From contig NW_022985221.1 of NCBI RefSeq assembly GCF_010093535.1, positions 168,653 to 232,652 on the forward strand: 64,000 nt of DNA. Reading direction: 5' to 3'. A program made the position numbers and the translations under genes. Every line of letters starts with the position of its first letter. Within the stretch, counting starts at the first letter, position 1. Shown piece after piece: positions 11,387-24,329 of this stretch. Origin of the DNA: Lindgomyces ingoldianus (Eukaryota > Ascomycota > Dothideomycetes > Pleosporales > Lindgomycetaceae). The notes beneath the pieces are model-generated. The model saw nothing but the letters and a program-made list of their open reading frames with translations, searched no databases and had not been told where the DNA came from.

Positions 11387-11870
11387 TCAGAACCAAGTCA
11401 GAGACTGTGAGTGCTTGGAAGGTCTCCTCTCTCGGCTAGATAGCCCGGGTTGAGCAGGGTGGTTAGTCTTTAAAAGGTCGAAATCATAATACCTCCCAGT
11501 TATGATCTCATACATTACTGTGCTAAGCCAACCGATGTCGGTGTAAATCGGGTCGCTGTTATCGTCGACGGTCCCCATGTCGGTTTCGATGGACGTTATT
11601 GTAGATTTAGTGAAATTCGAAAATGTAACGTAGAAGCTGTCGTAAGGAGGAGATTCTGTGAGGCAAATATTGGCGACAATGACCGAAAGATCGTGGGTGT
11701 GAGCGAGTATCTTTCTCATGTCCTCGAACCAGCCGAGTTTGGTGGGTCTATCGGGGTAATATCGCCGTAATATCGCTCCATCCTCAAATAGTCTTGCAGA
11801 TTTCCATTCGTAATCAGAGCCATTTGGTAGCCATAGCCAGGGCGGTCAATTCAGAATACAATAGCTTAGC
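11387..11870 (-). pseudogene. Decayed fungal protein kinase-like gene, C-terminal half
   Basis: Minus-strand pieces resemble the C-lobe of the expanded fungal kinase-like family. One frame gives RPGYGYQMALITNGNLQDYLR. A shifted frame then gives WFEDMRKILAHTHDLSVIVANI, corresponding to the alpha-E helix and catalytic loop. DMGTVDDNSDPIYTDIGWLS then TVMYEIITGRYYDFDL corresponds to the alpha-F region. The HRD/NFLL and DFG segments are missing or unreadable, a frameshift separates the blocks near 11740-11760, and no N-lobe is visible. I read it as a non-functional relic. The family assignment comes from memory of such proteins and is moderate. Confidence 0.5.
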
Positions 11871-11879
11871 TTAACTCCA

Positions 11880-12949
11880 GACGCTGAGAAGCTTCCTTCC
11901 ACGCTGGAAAACTTTACAGAATACACCAAAGTATGCGTCATATACTTCGATGTCGGCTTTACTGACGCCAATTCTTACATTTCTCAATAGCAGTTTCAGA
12001 CAGGATGGCAGTGTCTCACTACCAATACAGTTTCTCTTGACTAATATAGTGACTGAGCTCGAACTGCCTGCTCTGAAGTGACACCTTCACGGATTGTGAA
12101 GCCTCGACTCGAACCTGCGTTGACTGCGTCGCAAGATTACCACCACTCCGAACTCGTATCTAGTCATTGTTGTTGCTGTTGTCAGTCGGAATGATTGGGA
12201 CAATTCATCTTGTGCCTTGGTGGAGGTGCCTTGTGAAGTCGGCATTGGATTTTCATATTGACTTCCTCTTGTAACGGCTTCGGCGCACTACTGTACGTAG
12301 CCTCTGTTTGGATTGTGGGCACTGTAAGGTCCGACTCTAATAGTACTATTGGGAAACTAAACGGTGGTTTTATGACGGTCCCAATACATCTTAGGCGCTG
12401 GGAAAGAGGACCACTAGATGAAGCTCACATAGGAAAGGAAAGGGGGTCCGTATCGATATAAATTTCCATCAACATTTGCTGTGGATAGTGTTCGGGCAGG
12501 TACTACACAACAAGACTTTACCTAGGTGAGGCTGGAATCGCGATCTTGTGTAGCTCCTTGCCAGCGGACAAGGAGACACAAATGTGGAAGGAGTTTTGCT
12601 GGAGCTGAAGCGCATAAATGAAGCGACAATAGCTTTGCAAAATTTATTGCATGTAGGCCTGCTAGACAGATCGAACGCTGACGTAGCGATGAGGACTCCA
12701 TACCGGTGTTTCTTTCAGCCGGTTCCCACCTGAACAAGGCTGGTGTTCACATGTTCAGGCGTCGAAGTTTAGCGAGAAGTTGCGTCAGTGGAGCTCGTTT
12801 TCTTGAGTAGAAACACGACCTTGCCATCAACGCCGACGCCAGGCTGCCACCAATCCATTCCTTTCACGGCCCCTGTGGAATCTCACCATGGGGACACGTA
12901 CCCTCGTTCACGGGATGATATGAACAGCTGACGGCAGCCCCAAAACACC
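11880..12949. other. Upstream region of the DDHD gene, no gene seen
   Basis: About 1 kb without a supported open frame; the 3' part presumably contains the promoter of the DDHD phospholipase gene. Confidence 0.45.
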
Positions 12950-15849
12950 ATGGCAAACAACACCCTCGACGAACCAACTATGTCGACACACACCAACCAA
13001 TACATTCGGGAGGTACTTCACTCTTCCGAAGCTCCTCCTCCTATCCCCGTTCGCTACTTCTACACCTCACCGCTCGCCATCGACGATCCTTTGTCTCCTC
13101 TGCCTCCACCATTGACCGGCTCGTCGAGCACCCGCAGGCAACCACCACGGCCATTTTCGGAGTACGACAACGAGGCTATCAACGACACATGGTTAGATCT
13201 GCGGAAAAAGATACTGAAGCACAATGAAGAGGTTGGTGAGAAGCGTAGATCGGTGGATGTTCCGGGGACGCCTACAAATCCGGCCGTCGCACGCTTGAAG
13301 AGGAAGAGAGGAGAATCGGCGTCTGGAGAGGAGGCTTGTCGAGTTACACAGGGGAGGGATATCCCTTCGCCCCGACCTTCGAGTAGAGGCCAATATTCAA
13401 GATCTGCTGAAGTGTTTCAAGATGATCAGCCCGGCTCGTCCCAAGAGGTGGCCCTCTCTACCTCGCTGCGTGTAATGGAACCTACAGATAGCTCTACCCT
13501 CCTCGAGTCTACCACCACCGGTACCCCATTTATCAGAGCTCCTTCGCGCGGGAATATCGCTCAAGCGCGGACGTCGGGATCGGCAGAGGGGAAGAGACGA
13601 CCAATACCGCACGAACTGGATAGCTACAAATGGGATGAAGACATGGAACCTGCGCTCTCAGGAAACAAAGACAAAGGCCCCATCCGTACTCCCCCAAAAA
13701 CCAAGCAGGGTCCTTTGGCAAGGGTCCCTGTTGGAGTGTCTCGACTTCACCATGTCGTTATGGACGCTGAGTCCATTCGAATGGAGCCTATTTACTGGTC
13801 CCCGGTGAGCGATATAGCTAAGGTCGTTAGGGGGACTTGGTTCTATAAAGACACTATGATGCCTGTGGAGATTGAGGTCGCGAACATGCTTGAAGCTGGG
13901 TACCTAGATCTTCAACCTTGGACGCAGACGTGGACCGATGAGCTGAATAGCGCTGTCGATGTTGGGGCGCTCGGCGAAATGAAGATCCTCCACAAGCTCT
14001 GGCCTGATAAATCAATGAAGCTGGAGAGTCGGCCTACAACCTCAAGCCAGATGAACGTTGGCATGGTCCAAAATGCCATGCCTGAAGTTGTAGCTGATCC
14101 AGAGAAGGAGAGACAAGGTATCGTGGAGAACGCCTGTGACCTTATCGATATCTCAACTGGTGCAGGTGGCCCTGATAACAAAGCCGCAGGCGATGCGGAT
14201 TACGGTCACCAAGGCCGCAAGAACCTTTATCGAAAAGCTGGAGTTATTTACGCCACCGCAAAGGAAGCATATCTATTACGGCCAGCTCTACAGCCGTCGG
14301 ATTATTACGGGAGACGTCCGCTTGCCAACTACATCCGGAAGGAGAGGCCGATCGGCATCTGCGTTACGAGAGGCTTCGATCAAGGGATATGGGACAAGCT
14401 TCATCCTCCTAAGAAGACCCCGATGGCAATGAGAGCACGCGAAGGTGTCTCTACAGCTCAAGCCGGAGCCCCACCTTTTGGGAGACAGAAGTCTGATCCT
14501 GCACTCGCTCTCTCCGAACGACCGCAAGTCACTGATCTTGTGCTGGTAATTCATGGCATCGGTCAGAAGTTGTCGGAGCGTATCGAGACATTTCACTTCA
14601 CTCACGCAATCAATGCCTTTAGGAGGGAGGTTAACGTAGAGCTTGGAGAGTCCGATGTCAAACGCCACCTTCGTAAGGACGTTGGTGGAATCATGGTCTT
14701 GCCGGTAAGCTTTTAACAGTTGCCCAATTGAAGCTTCGGTGGCGCATTAACAGATGCATATCTCGAATGGTATTGATATAAGTCACTGACTTCTTGCAGG
14801 TTAATTGGCGGCTAAGCATATCCTTACAAGATGATGCTGGTGGATGCCGGGAAGCAGAAGACCCCGCTGTAAACAAATATACTTTGAAGGATATTACGCC
14901 TGAGACGCTTCCTTCTGTGCGAGGCATCGTCAGTGATGTAATGTTGGATATCCCGTACTACCTCTCTCCCGACCACAATCCAAGAATGCTGTCAGCCTGT
15001 ATTCAAGAGGCGAACCGCATATACCGGCTTTGGTGTCTGAATAATCCAGGCTTCTCAGAGTGGGGTCGCGTCCATCTCATTGCTCACTCTCTCGGAAGCG
15101 TCATGGCGATAGACATCTTAAGTCAGCAGCCAAGTCATGTCCCACCACACCTCGGGGATCCTTCATTCCCAGAGGAAGAGATCCCACAGGACCACTTCAT
15201 CTTCAATACAAAGTCACTCTTCGTATGTGGAAGCCCAGTCGGTTTCTTTCTGCTCTTGAAGAACGCCGCGCTTCTTCCTCGACGAGATAAAGAGAAGCCT
15301 GGAGCCGACTCATATGCTATGTCGGGCATAGCGGGCGAGCAAGGCACCTACGGTTGCATTGCCGTCGACAACATTTACAACATTATTAACCCCTACGATC
15401 CCGTAGCCTACCGCCTGAACGCTGCCGTCGACGTCGTATACGCGGAAACGCTCAAAACCGCCGTCATCCCCACCGCCAATACGTCCTGGCTCGCCTTCTC
15501 GAATCCGTTCCGCAAAACCGTATCGTCCGCCGAAGCCGCCGTCGGCATCAAAGCTGCCAACAGTCGCCTCCCGTCGAATGTTGAACTCGAGACGCACAAC
15601 TTTACAAGAGAAGAAATCGCGGAAAAGAGAGCATACCTCCTGAATGATAATGGACAGATTGATTACTTCATGAAGTATGGAGGCGGCCCGCTAGAGATAC
15701 AGTACCTGACGATGCTGGGGGCACATAGTAGTTACTGGCTCAGCAGAGACTTTGTGAGGATGATTGTCATTGAAATGGGTAGGGGTTTTGGGAAGGAGGG
15801 CACTATCCTCGCGATGAGGGCGCAGAAGAAGAAAACGAATGTTGCATGA
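12950..15849 (+). CDS. DDHD-domain phospholipase (PA-PLA1 family)
   Basis: Intracellular phospholipase A1 related to yeast Ddl1 and mammalian DDHD1/2, acting on phosphatidic acid and other phospholipids at organelle membranes. Exons are 12950-14704 and 14800-15849 with a 95-nt intron, giving 934 residues. The first 200 residues are low-complexity (Pro/Ser-rich). A conserved N-terminal region follows (RLHHVVMDAESIRMEPIYW, SDIAKVVRGTWFYKD). The lipase core has LVLVIHGIGQKLSER and a GXSXG-like nucleophile elbow HLIAHSLGSVMAID with the catalytic Ser near residue 680. The DDHD domain covers about 750-900, with INPYDPVAYRLN and the late His in LGAHSSYW. Both splice signals are canonical and in phase. 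Family is certain; substrate preference and membrane are inferred. Confidence 0.94.
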
Positions 15850-18450
15850 TTCTTGGATGTATCAAGACGCCTGCGTGCAACGGATTACTGTACTTCTAAC
15901 TTCCATGGTCTCTTGGATCCAAAAGATTCGTGTTTGAGGATATTGATAGCATCTGGCGCTGTTACAGGAGTATGGGATGAGATAAACTTGGGCTGGGCTG
16001 AACTGGGTCGGGTTGAGTGATGATACCAAGACTGCATTCGGGTTCGCGGATAGATGGGGAGTCTGATACCACACACACACTCAGCATTTACGGGTGTCCT
16101 TCTACTATTACACTCAAAAAGACACGCAAAATAAGCAGCAGTGGGAACTTTGAAGCTTCACACGATTCGGATTCAAATTCAACATTCCAGGATGCGATGG
16201 TGCGTTATTCTGCGCAGGCGCATCCTCCTTCAATGACTGTATTACCTGGGGTCCAGTTATGCAGACCACGAACCACATACCACATGATTGCGCGTTTTGG
16301 TTAGAGATTGATGTTCATCTTCCCACTTCATACAGGTCTACCTATCTGTTTGCCTGTCTCTGTCTCAGTTCCTTTGTCCGGAAGTCCACGGCAACGCTAC
16401 GCCTTGTATGTACGTATGTGCCTATGAATGGATATGTTCACAAATACTCGCCGATAGGATCGCAATGGCCTAGCCATTTTGCTGCACGCAGCACGCGAAC
16501 CATGTCGTTCCTTGTATCAGATCATGGTTCCATTCCATTCCATTGATACAATACCGGTCTACTGGGGAGCGAGGTACTCTCTTCCTCGCTGGAGAATGAG
16601 CATCCTTCACACAGAGTCGAGCTCGTGTCACTGCACGTGCACATCCATGTCCTGGCCCTGGACTACACCAGCTACCTCACGCTACGGGGTCGGAATGGTG
16701 AATTGGCTGTCAAGTCATGTCAAGTCAGGTCGAATCCCGGACTCAGGCGTCTCAGATGGCGAAGGATGCAACGGGATGAGAGAGATGATTGATGGAGTGA
16801 TTCATCTCTTCTAGCTGAGCTGCCTTGCGCGTAACTTTGTTCGTAGCATAGACCACTTTGATACCATTTTCTGTAAAGGTACATAGCTAGGGAAATAGCA
16901 GTGTTGGCAGTGTTGGTAGTGTTGGCAGTCTTTCAGCTCGGACACTGTTCGTTCATGATGATATGACATTATTCAGGCCCCAACGAATCACATCTCCCAT
17001 CCACCACCTGCCTATTTCGGGAGACGTCGCGAACACCGCCCGCATCTTTCCATTTCCGCCCCATTCATCAGTGCAGTGCAGTGCAGCACCGGGGATTAAT
17101 CGATGACAAAGCAAGAGAGAGTGCCTAGCGCAAGGGAATCAAGTGGGCAAATGCTCAAGTCAAGCGAACTTTGGTTGAACTGGCCGGAAATGCATTGTTG
17201 CTTGGTATATTTCGTCCGAGCCAATATGATGCAAGTTCAGCCAAATGGGTGGATATGCATTGCAAATGGAAGGATTTGTGACAGGCAGGGCAGGCAATGA
17301 AATGGGGTGAATGCAGCATGGCGGCACAGGAGACTCCAGCCGACCGGCGGTGGCGGCGATGGCGGTGTGTGCAACCTGACATCGTGGTCATTTCCATCGC
17401 CCCCCCTCCAGGCCAACCCCATCAGATGTTCTGGTTCTCAGATCCATCGGAACGGTGGATAAGAGGGCGGCTTGCATGGCTTTGGCATTGGCAGACAGGG
17501 AAGGGGGTCACAAGTGGAGGAGATGCCAGTGGTGGGGAGGTCGGAGGCGTGGAGGATCGCTCTGAAGGATTCAGCCCTGTCGTTTTGGGATACTTCCACA
17601 CATCTCTGGAGGGACAGATGGCCACTTTGTCTGCTCTGCCTGAAAAAGCCCCCTGGTTTACGCCCCGTGAAGTGGAGCAGAGCAAACTATCCGCCCTAAA
17701 CGAGAGCCCGCGTTCCTAACTCCGAGGCCGAGACCTGATGTTAGGTTCGATCGAGGGTGAAGCGGTTTAATTTCGAGATACACTTGCCGGAAGGTATGTT
17801 GGTGGAGGAGCAGTGAACGTGGGGTCCGAGTTCGCGATTCATGGCTGGATGAATGGCTGGATGTGGACTAGATCAGATGCAGATTCATCGACACATGAAA
17901 CGCGTTTGAGGAGAACCGCAATGGCACAACGGACGGCTCGCTTGAGGGCGTTTCATGTGAAGAAATGATGGCATGCAAGTGCAAGCCCCTCGAACGGCAT
18001 GCATGTTTTGAAACTTGTTTTGGAAGTTGATGGTGTCTTGAGGAGACATCTGAGGGAGGCAGGAGATTATGCCGGCCATGTGGTACAGCATCGGGGATTG
18101 AGGGACGCGTGGGAGATGTCATAGCTGTGGACGTGGTGCGGTGACTCAAGGAGAAGGATTCAGTCAGGTGTGCATTTCTCCATGCACGTTTTGCGACGAA
18201 GCTTTCTCTCCTGCTGCTCTCTCCGCTGGCATCAACCGTACTCATGTATGATGACGAGAAGTCTCTCCTGAGGGTGTTTGCACAGACCACCAAGCTTTTA
18301 GTCGGTTTTGCAGTCCTCCCGTGTCCGCTCCATCTTTGTGAAAATGTGCTCATGGCAAATCGCAAAACCCCACGTATGGTTGATTGCCAAAATATCTTGC
18401 GTCCCTTCATAATACAAGTTATTGCAGCATCATTTATCAATTAGTAAATA
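15850..18450. other. Gene-poor stretch, first part
   Basis: No supported coding gene. A short 9-bp minisatellite lies at 16901-16927. Open frames here are short, overlap on both strands and have no domain. Confidence 0.5.
16901..16927 (+). repeat. Three tandem copies of a 9-bp unit
   Basis: Unit GTGTTGGCA repeated three times, the middle copy with one change (GTGTTGGTA). Confidence 0.85.
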
Positions 18451-18451
18451 G

Positions 18452-18522
18452 GCACTTTGGCGGAGTGGTTATCGCGCGGGCCTTCCAAGCCTGAGGTATC
18501 GCCTAATATCCCGATTTTTTTT
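18452..18522 (+). pseudogene. Broken tRNA-Gly(TCC) gene with a T8 terminator
   Basis: The 5' half is a good nuclear tRNA: acceptor-strand GCACTTT, an A box fitting TGGCGGAGTGG, and a 5-bp anticodon stem closing the loop CTTCCAA (anticodon TCC, Gly). After the stem, the T arm reads TCGCCTAATATCCCGA. Its outer pairs still match but the B box (GGTTCGANTCC) is gone. The 3' acceptor strand, expected as AAAGTGC, is replaced directly by eight Ts (18515-18522). I read it as a truncated or mutated copy that cannot fold as a full tRNA. Confidence 0.65.
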
Positions 18523-21500
18523 GGTTTTAGTCAGCCATAGTTCATTTGAAATGTTCATCAACATTTGGGAGAGCTCAACAAATTATGCTCACAAAGTCTT
18601 CGCAATGCGAAAATCGTATTTACGAAGAGGCAAAAGTTTGTCAGATTAAGACCGCGTAAATTTTCTAGACAGAACTTTCATGCTACAATGATATTACGCG
18701 GAATTTGTGATCGTGGCGAGATTACCTACCTCGACTCGGAATCGTACGGAACCTCACCATCAAATACGTCCGCGTCCAAGAAACATTGATTTGAAAGCAG
18801 AGGATTCAAGCAGCCTTAACATAGAACACACAGGTCCAAACACCCTCGATCGGTTCAAGTCAGGCTCATAGCAACCATACCCATATCCCCATCCTTATCA
18901 AAATCCCAAATAGAAACACGGGTTGCACAAGCAAGGGCAAGAAAGGTATGAGACAGTAAACTAATGTCGTTCTCGCGCGAGATGATCGAAGTTTAGTTAG
19001 CGGATCCGGTTGTCTGCTGCAGCTGCTTGCGAACGGCCGGTTCGCGTGCACCTCTTCGATACATGCCAACCAAGGACTGGAGATTTGCAGACTAGTTTGT
19101 GGAGCGTGCAAGTTGAAGCTAATTGCGCTTGATTTTGCGAGGGTAATTACATTCTCGGGATTGAAGTTTAGCGTAAGGCTGGCTTGACATTCGCATGGTT
19201 GTTGATTGAGTGTTCGGCGGCTCCTCGCTTAGCTCAATCGTAGCCAAGGGCACAATTCGCACTTCGAAAAAGCCGAGATTTGGAATACTGGGTGGAGATC
19301 AACCTGATACACACGGAGACCGACTGACCTAGCCATGCTTGCGAACCCTCCTATCTACCTGCCACCGCTAGCCATGCTACGGCTGCTAGCCTCTCTGATT
19401 CATGAACGCGTGTCAAAGACAGTGCTGTGCCTTGTGAGTCGGCAATCAAAAGTCTCCAGTTGGACCAGAGGAGTTGTCACATCGGCCCCCACAGCGCCAC
19501 AGGAAACGATTCTCAACGCTTGATGCAATTCAACAGAAGGGCGCTGAAGCGTGCATGGAATTCCCGGCCCGTTTGTTGGAGACCATCGCGGCGCGAAGCT
19601 TCGCAGCCTGCCGGACACAGTGCGTGCGGCCGTGAGGTGGCGTCGACCTCCAGGCTTGGACATGGATGGATGGAAGCGAACTCCCACATGGACTAACTCC
19701 TACTCGCGAAGGACTGCAGCAGACTGCAGTAACCACGACTTCCACAACAACTGCGCGCGAAAGCCAATCCATCAGTAGCGGACTAATAGTCCACTGACGG
19801 AGCTATTTTTCGTCCCGACTTGCTCTCGCACCGTTTCCCTTGAAATGGTTACTAGGGCATCAGAGACCAGTCCCTCCAAACTAGCCCAGCCAAAAAACGG
19901 TGTCGGGTGACGCGGGTGGCCGAGTCGGGACGAAGCCTAGGAGCGACGTGCAGTAGTCGATGTCGGGGATGAGGACATCATCTGTCACCTGCATTTTTGG
20001 GTTGCATACGGATTATTGAGCGAGAGGGAATTTGGAAACTTCCGTTAGATTTGCGGGAAGAGTGGAAACGGGCCTTCTGAATGAATATGATGTGGTGTGA
20101 ATGTGGGGTTGGATGTTAAGTTTGTGAAGAGCACTTCCCGAAGTGTTGTTTGAAGGTGTGAAACGTAGGATCTGTCGTTGTTTTTCTCCTCGTGACGAGG
20201 TCCGTCCCCGAATATATTGCTTGGTAAGTGCGGGGACATTATTGCTTTCAAGTTGACAGCCCTGGCTTGGCTAAATATGGGAAAGCAATCCCTCTTCTAT
20301 CATGCTTCGGATACATGTGAACGGAAAAGGGATCGCCTTGTGAACGCCGTGGAATCAACCACCGAAAGGTGTGGTGACAGATGGTAAGAAGGAGGGACAC
20401 ACGTGGAAACCTTCTCCCAGCCCTACGGAACGTGAAAGTAAGCCCTGAGAAACATACCCCCACGACGGCTGAGGAGTAAGATAGTCAGATCTGGGGGATC
20501 TGGAGCCGTAAGGTATATGACGTCGTAAGATACATGACGTTGTTCTCTTCATAGGGCTGCCCAACTCTTACTACAGTTGAACACAGCTCTAGAGATAATG
20601 GATCCTGAATCGCAAGTCACTATTCTGTACCAACATGAGCGCAGCAGGCAATCGCTCAAGCATTGCCTCTTTAGGAATGCGGAGTTCAGTGCCGCTCCCC
20701 CATTTCCCATTTTCAAATGTTCCTGTTGGTTGGGGTCAATGTCCGGTGCGCTCCTGTTGGCTGTGCAACCCCTCTCGAATGACGAACAGAGGCACTTTCC
20801 CACACTCGGAGTCAAGGCTGGCCTACGGATCACCTGGAGCCGAATGTTTCCTATCTGCAGACGAAATCAAGGTGGAAATATTAATTTCGAACCACCTTGC
20901 ATTCGGGACATCGAAAAGAGTCATGAAGGCTGCATTCTGGTGATTTCGCGCTTTTCGCTTGCTCCTTGAAGGATGGACAGAGTGCTGAGGATCGGGTGGT
21001 TACCGACGCTAAATCCCGCCCCAAAGCGTCCCTTGTCCTCGGCCAGGCGATTTACTTGCGAAGATGCGAATACGAGCGGGATTCGAGATTCGTAGCGGGG
21101 CGTGGCGCAGTGCTTCCTTCTACCAATCCTTCTCCCATAAAATTGGTGAAGGGTCCATACGACCTCTCGGCGCTATAGTCGGGCGTAAATCACCTGTGGT
21201 TCGTGATTCCTTTAGAATGGCAAGGCAGACTGGTGGAGCTTGTCAAAATGCAAATACCGTTGAGCCTCAAAATAGACGTTGACAGCTTGTAGAGGGGCCT
21301 AACTCTTCCAGAGGAATCGCTACAAACTCTGTACAGAATCCAGGTCCGTACTTGGTCGACGTGCGAGGAACGAGACCGGGGGTTTTGCAAAGTTCCGCGC
21401 CGGACTAATTTCCTCCCCGACTGGAACAAGTGCACGAGCGGATTCCAAACATCCCACCAGGCACTCGCTTGGAGAGACTTGGTAACATGCTAAGCCTTTG

Positions 21501-24273
21501 TTTGGTTGACGATGCCAGTACAAGTTTGGATTGACCACTTTGCCCTGGGATGTCACAACGCGATGTGCGCTGTGACCACCGATCTTCGCATGCGACAACA
21601 AACTCTATTGTGCATATGTAACGTTTCGAAAGGCTCCCTAATGACGAAGTGCTGCATCTTCAGGGCAAGGGCAGACCTTGATGTTAGAAGGCACAACCTT
21701 GAAAGGGAACAAGATATCGTGTGCGGCGCATATGCCTGTATCTGAGAAGTGCTTTGATATCACACTCAAGAGAGATTGGTGAGCCTCAATTTGTGGGATT
21801 TTGGAACGTCGCTGCCGTGTCTGTTGCAGTCAGGCCACCCAGTGTCGCACTGCCGAGGGTATCATTGGAGATGTTCAAGGGTCAAACTTGGACGCCGCGA
21901 GTTGAGGCAGTGCGCCGCAAACGTGTGTGGATTCAATTGGGACGCCTAGGGAAGCTGTGGAAGTGTCGGTCTCCATGAGCTGAGGATCGAAAGTTGCCGT
22001 CCACGGTTTCATCGGCGGGTGGGGACCGACTCGGCCCGGATTTGGCAAGGCTCCGGTCCGTCTCCCGCATGAAGATCAGGACTTCTGAAGAGCTCCAGTG
22101 AATGCCATGGAAGCCTCAGCCAAGGGAGGCCGGAAAGTATCTTGAGCATTGTAGTTGGTGAATTCGATGAATTCAATTCCGCCCTCTGGAGTAATTGTGA
22201 ACTCCAGTGGGACTCGGTCGCGTTTCTCCTCTACTTCCGCCAGCACGTGTCTCAATTTTGCACGCTGGGAGCCAGTTAACGTGGATCAACTTGCTGGCCA
22301 GCCATCAAGTACAAGGCAGCCTGTCAAGTGGCATTTAAGAGACCGACCCAAAGAGAACGAAAACCTGAGTGAAGAGGTTTGCACAACTGCCGATTTATTG
22401 AGGCATTTACCTGTGGTTTGGTTTCACCGATCTTCTGCAGTGCAATCTTGGTATCATTCGTGCGGAGTCACTCGGAGGAGGGTCCAACTATGATGCCGCA
22501 ACGCCCCGCAGGGTACCCAATATCAAAAGCCTGAACGCCCCGCAGGAGCAAATCGCCGCAGTAGACCCATACGTTGTTTCTTCAAGTTCTTGACCCGGAC
22601 AGTCGAAATAGAAGGACCGTAACTCTAGTTAAGACAATGCTACGCAAATGGCGCAGAGTAAAGCAGCTGAATGATGACCCAATTAGGCTAGATATACGCT
22701 GTATGTTAGATCCATGCTTTGTCACTATAAACATGCCCTCTATATCCAAAGCAGGAAGACTTATTGGAGTGTCATGCGATGTGAATAGTTAGCTGAGATG
22801 AATAATCGTTGAGGTGCATGTTTGAGGCCGAGGAAAGGGCTGATGATTGAAGGGCGAAGACTGTGGGCACATTGAACTACTTCCCAAAAGAGTGATGAAG
22901 TTCACCGTGCATCTTGACAAGTTTCGGTGTGGCTATCATAACTGCTAAAAAGGGAACTGATTGACGAATCTGTATGCGAAATGTCGACGACTGGTTGATG
23001 CAACCTCCTTGCCATTGGCGCTTCAACATTTATGCGAATAGGACCCTGGAGACAGCAGCATGAGACAAATTAGGGAAAGCTTCGCACAGTGGCGGGAAGG
23101 AAGGAGCCTGGCTATTTTGAACTCAGGTATAGGGCGGGGGGAGTGACTGCGGAGCTCATGTCACTTGAGCCGTTTTCGATGATTGATAGCTTCCAAAATG
23201 AGGATGCTGCTGATGGCGACACCTCCGACTCGGAACAAATCACTAATCTCGCGAGAGTAAAACCAACACCGACCTATTTTCGAAGTGCGAAAGCGAAGTC
23301 GAAAATAGTCAGTTGCCGAAGAAAAAGAAGTAACTTGCACTGTTCAAATATTCCAACCGACGTGCAGGATTCCTTGTGGGACGTAGGTATTTTTGAGTTG
23401 AACAAAATTTCATTTCATGTGGCACAGCGGCGCTTCGAAGTGATATTCTATCGGCTAGAAACAGAAGGATTCAGAAGGATCCCGCAAACCAGTTAACCTT
23501 AAGCAAAGCATCAGGGTCTAAAACGAACCTCCTGCTTGGCACACGCCTCACAGGTGAGAAAGTGCATGAGTAAGCGGTAGGGCGCCGTCTATGCTTGCCC
23601 AGCTTGTGCAGTGTGCAAACCTGGGGTCCCTCTTCCAGACGATGGCTGAATAATCCGCGATTCTCGTCCTGCAGTGTTCCCACAATACGCGTGTGGAAGG
23701 CATGTAAGCACATGTTTGTAGAAGGTGAGCAGCTAGAAGGATCACAAGATGGCCTGAAAGGGTGTCGAGCTCGTGCATCTGCAGTTTTGATTGATCGAAT
23801 GTTTCGAAACGGTTTGGGATCTTGATGCAGCCGCGAGGAGAGGGCGCTGCATCGCCCACAGCTTTGGAAGTCTGCCTGACCATGCATGATGACGGATGGC
23901 AAACCATTCTGATTGCTCAGTTCGTTTCAAAGTGGTCGGGCCTCGACTGGCCACGAGGTCCGAACCCCTGTGTGTGTGTGCCTCTCCATGTCGCCGGCAT
24001 ACCGTGAAGGAGTAAATCGTATCGGAATGGCTTGAAGATGCAGATGGAGGTCCAGGGTATATATTACGGCGCTTGTATTTTCTGCAATGATATTCCTTCT
24101 TTGCTGCACGGCGCTCGAGTGCCTTGTGAAGATGCGACTAGAGTAGTGTTGATGAATTACTCGTTTTGAAAACCGTCGTGGGCGGTTTTAGCCCGCATTT
24201 GCAGCCATGGGGTTCCCCATCGCACCGGCAACCACCCCTGTTATTTGGGCTCCCCACGCCGAAGCCGAGCATG

Positions 24274-24329
24274 GAGCCCAGCGCCTCGTTGTATATTCGA
24301 AGAGCCCAGCGCCTCGTTGTATATTCGAA
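24274..24329 (+). repeat. Perfect 2 x 28 bp tandem duplication
   Basis: The unit begins GAGCCCAGCGCCTCG and ends TATATTCGAA. The two copies (24274-24301 and 24302-24329) are identical, which points to recent slippage or duplication. Confidence 0.95.

Noticed and set aside
20577..20969. Plus-strand frame of 130 codons
   Set aside because: No recognisable motif, competing frame at 20635-20943, no promoter or splice context.
22500..22546. Two copies of AACGCCCCGCAGG 34 bp apart
   Set aside because: Only two 13-bp copies without further structure; no sign of a repeat array.
23089..23496. Plus-strand frame of 135 codons
   Set aside because: More balanced composition than its neighbours but no domain, and the frame starts with an alternative codon; not enough to call a gene.
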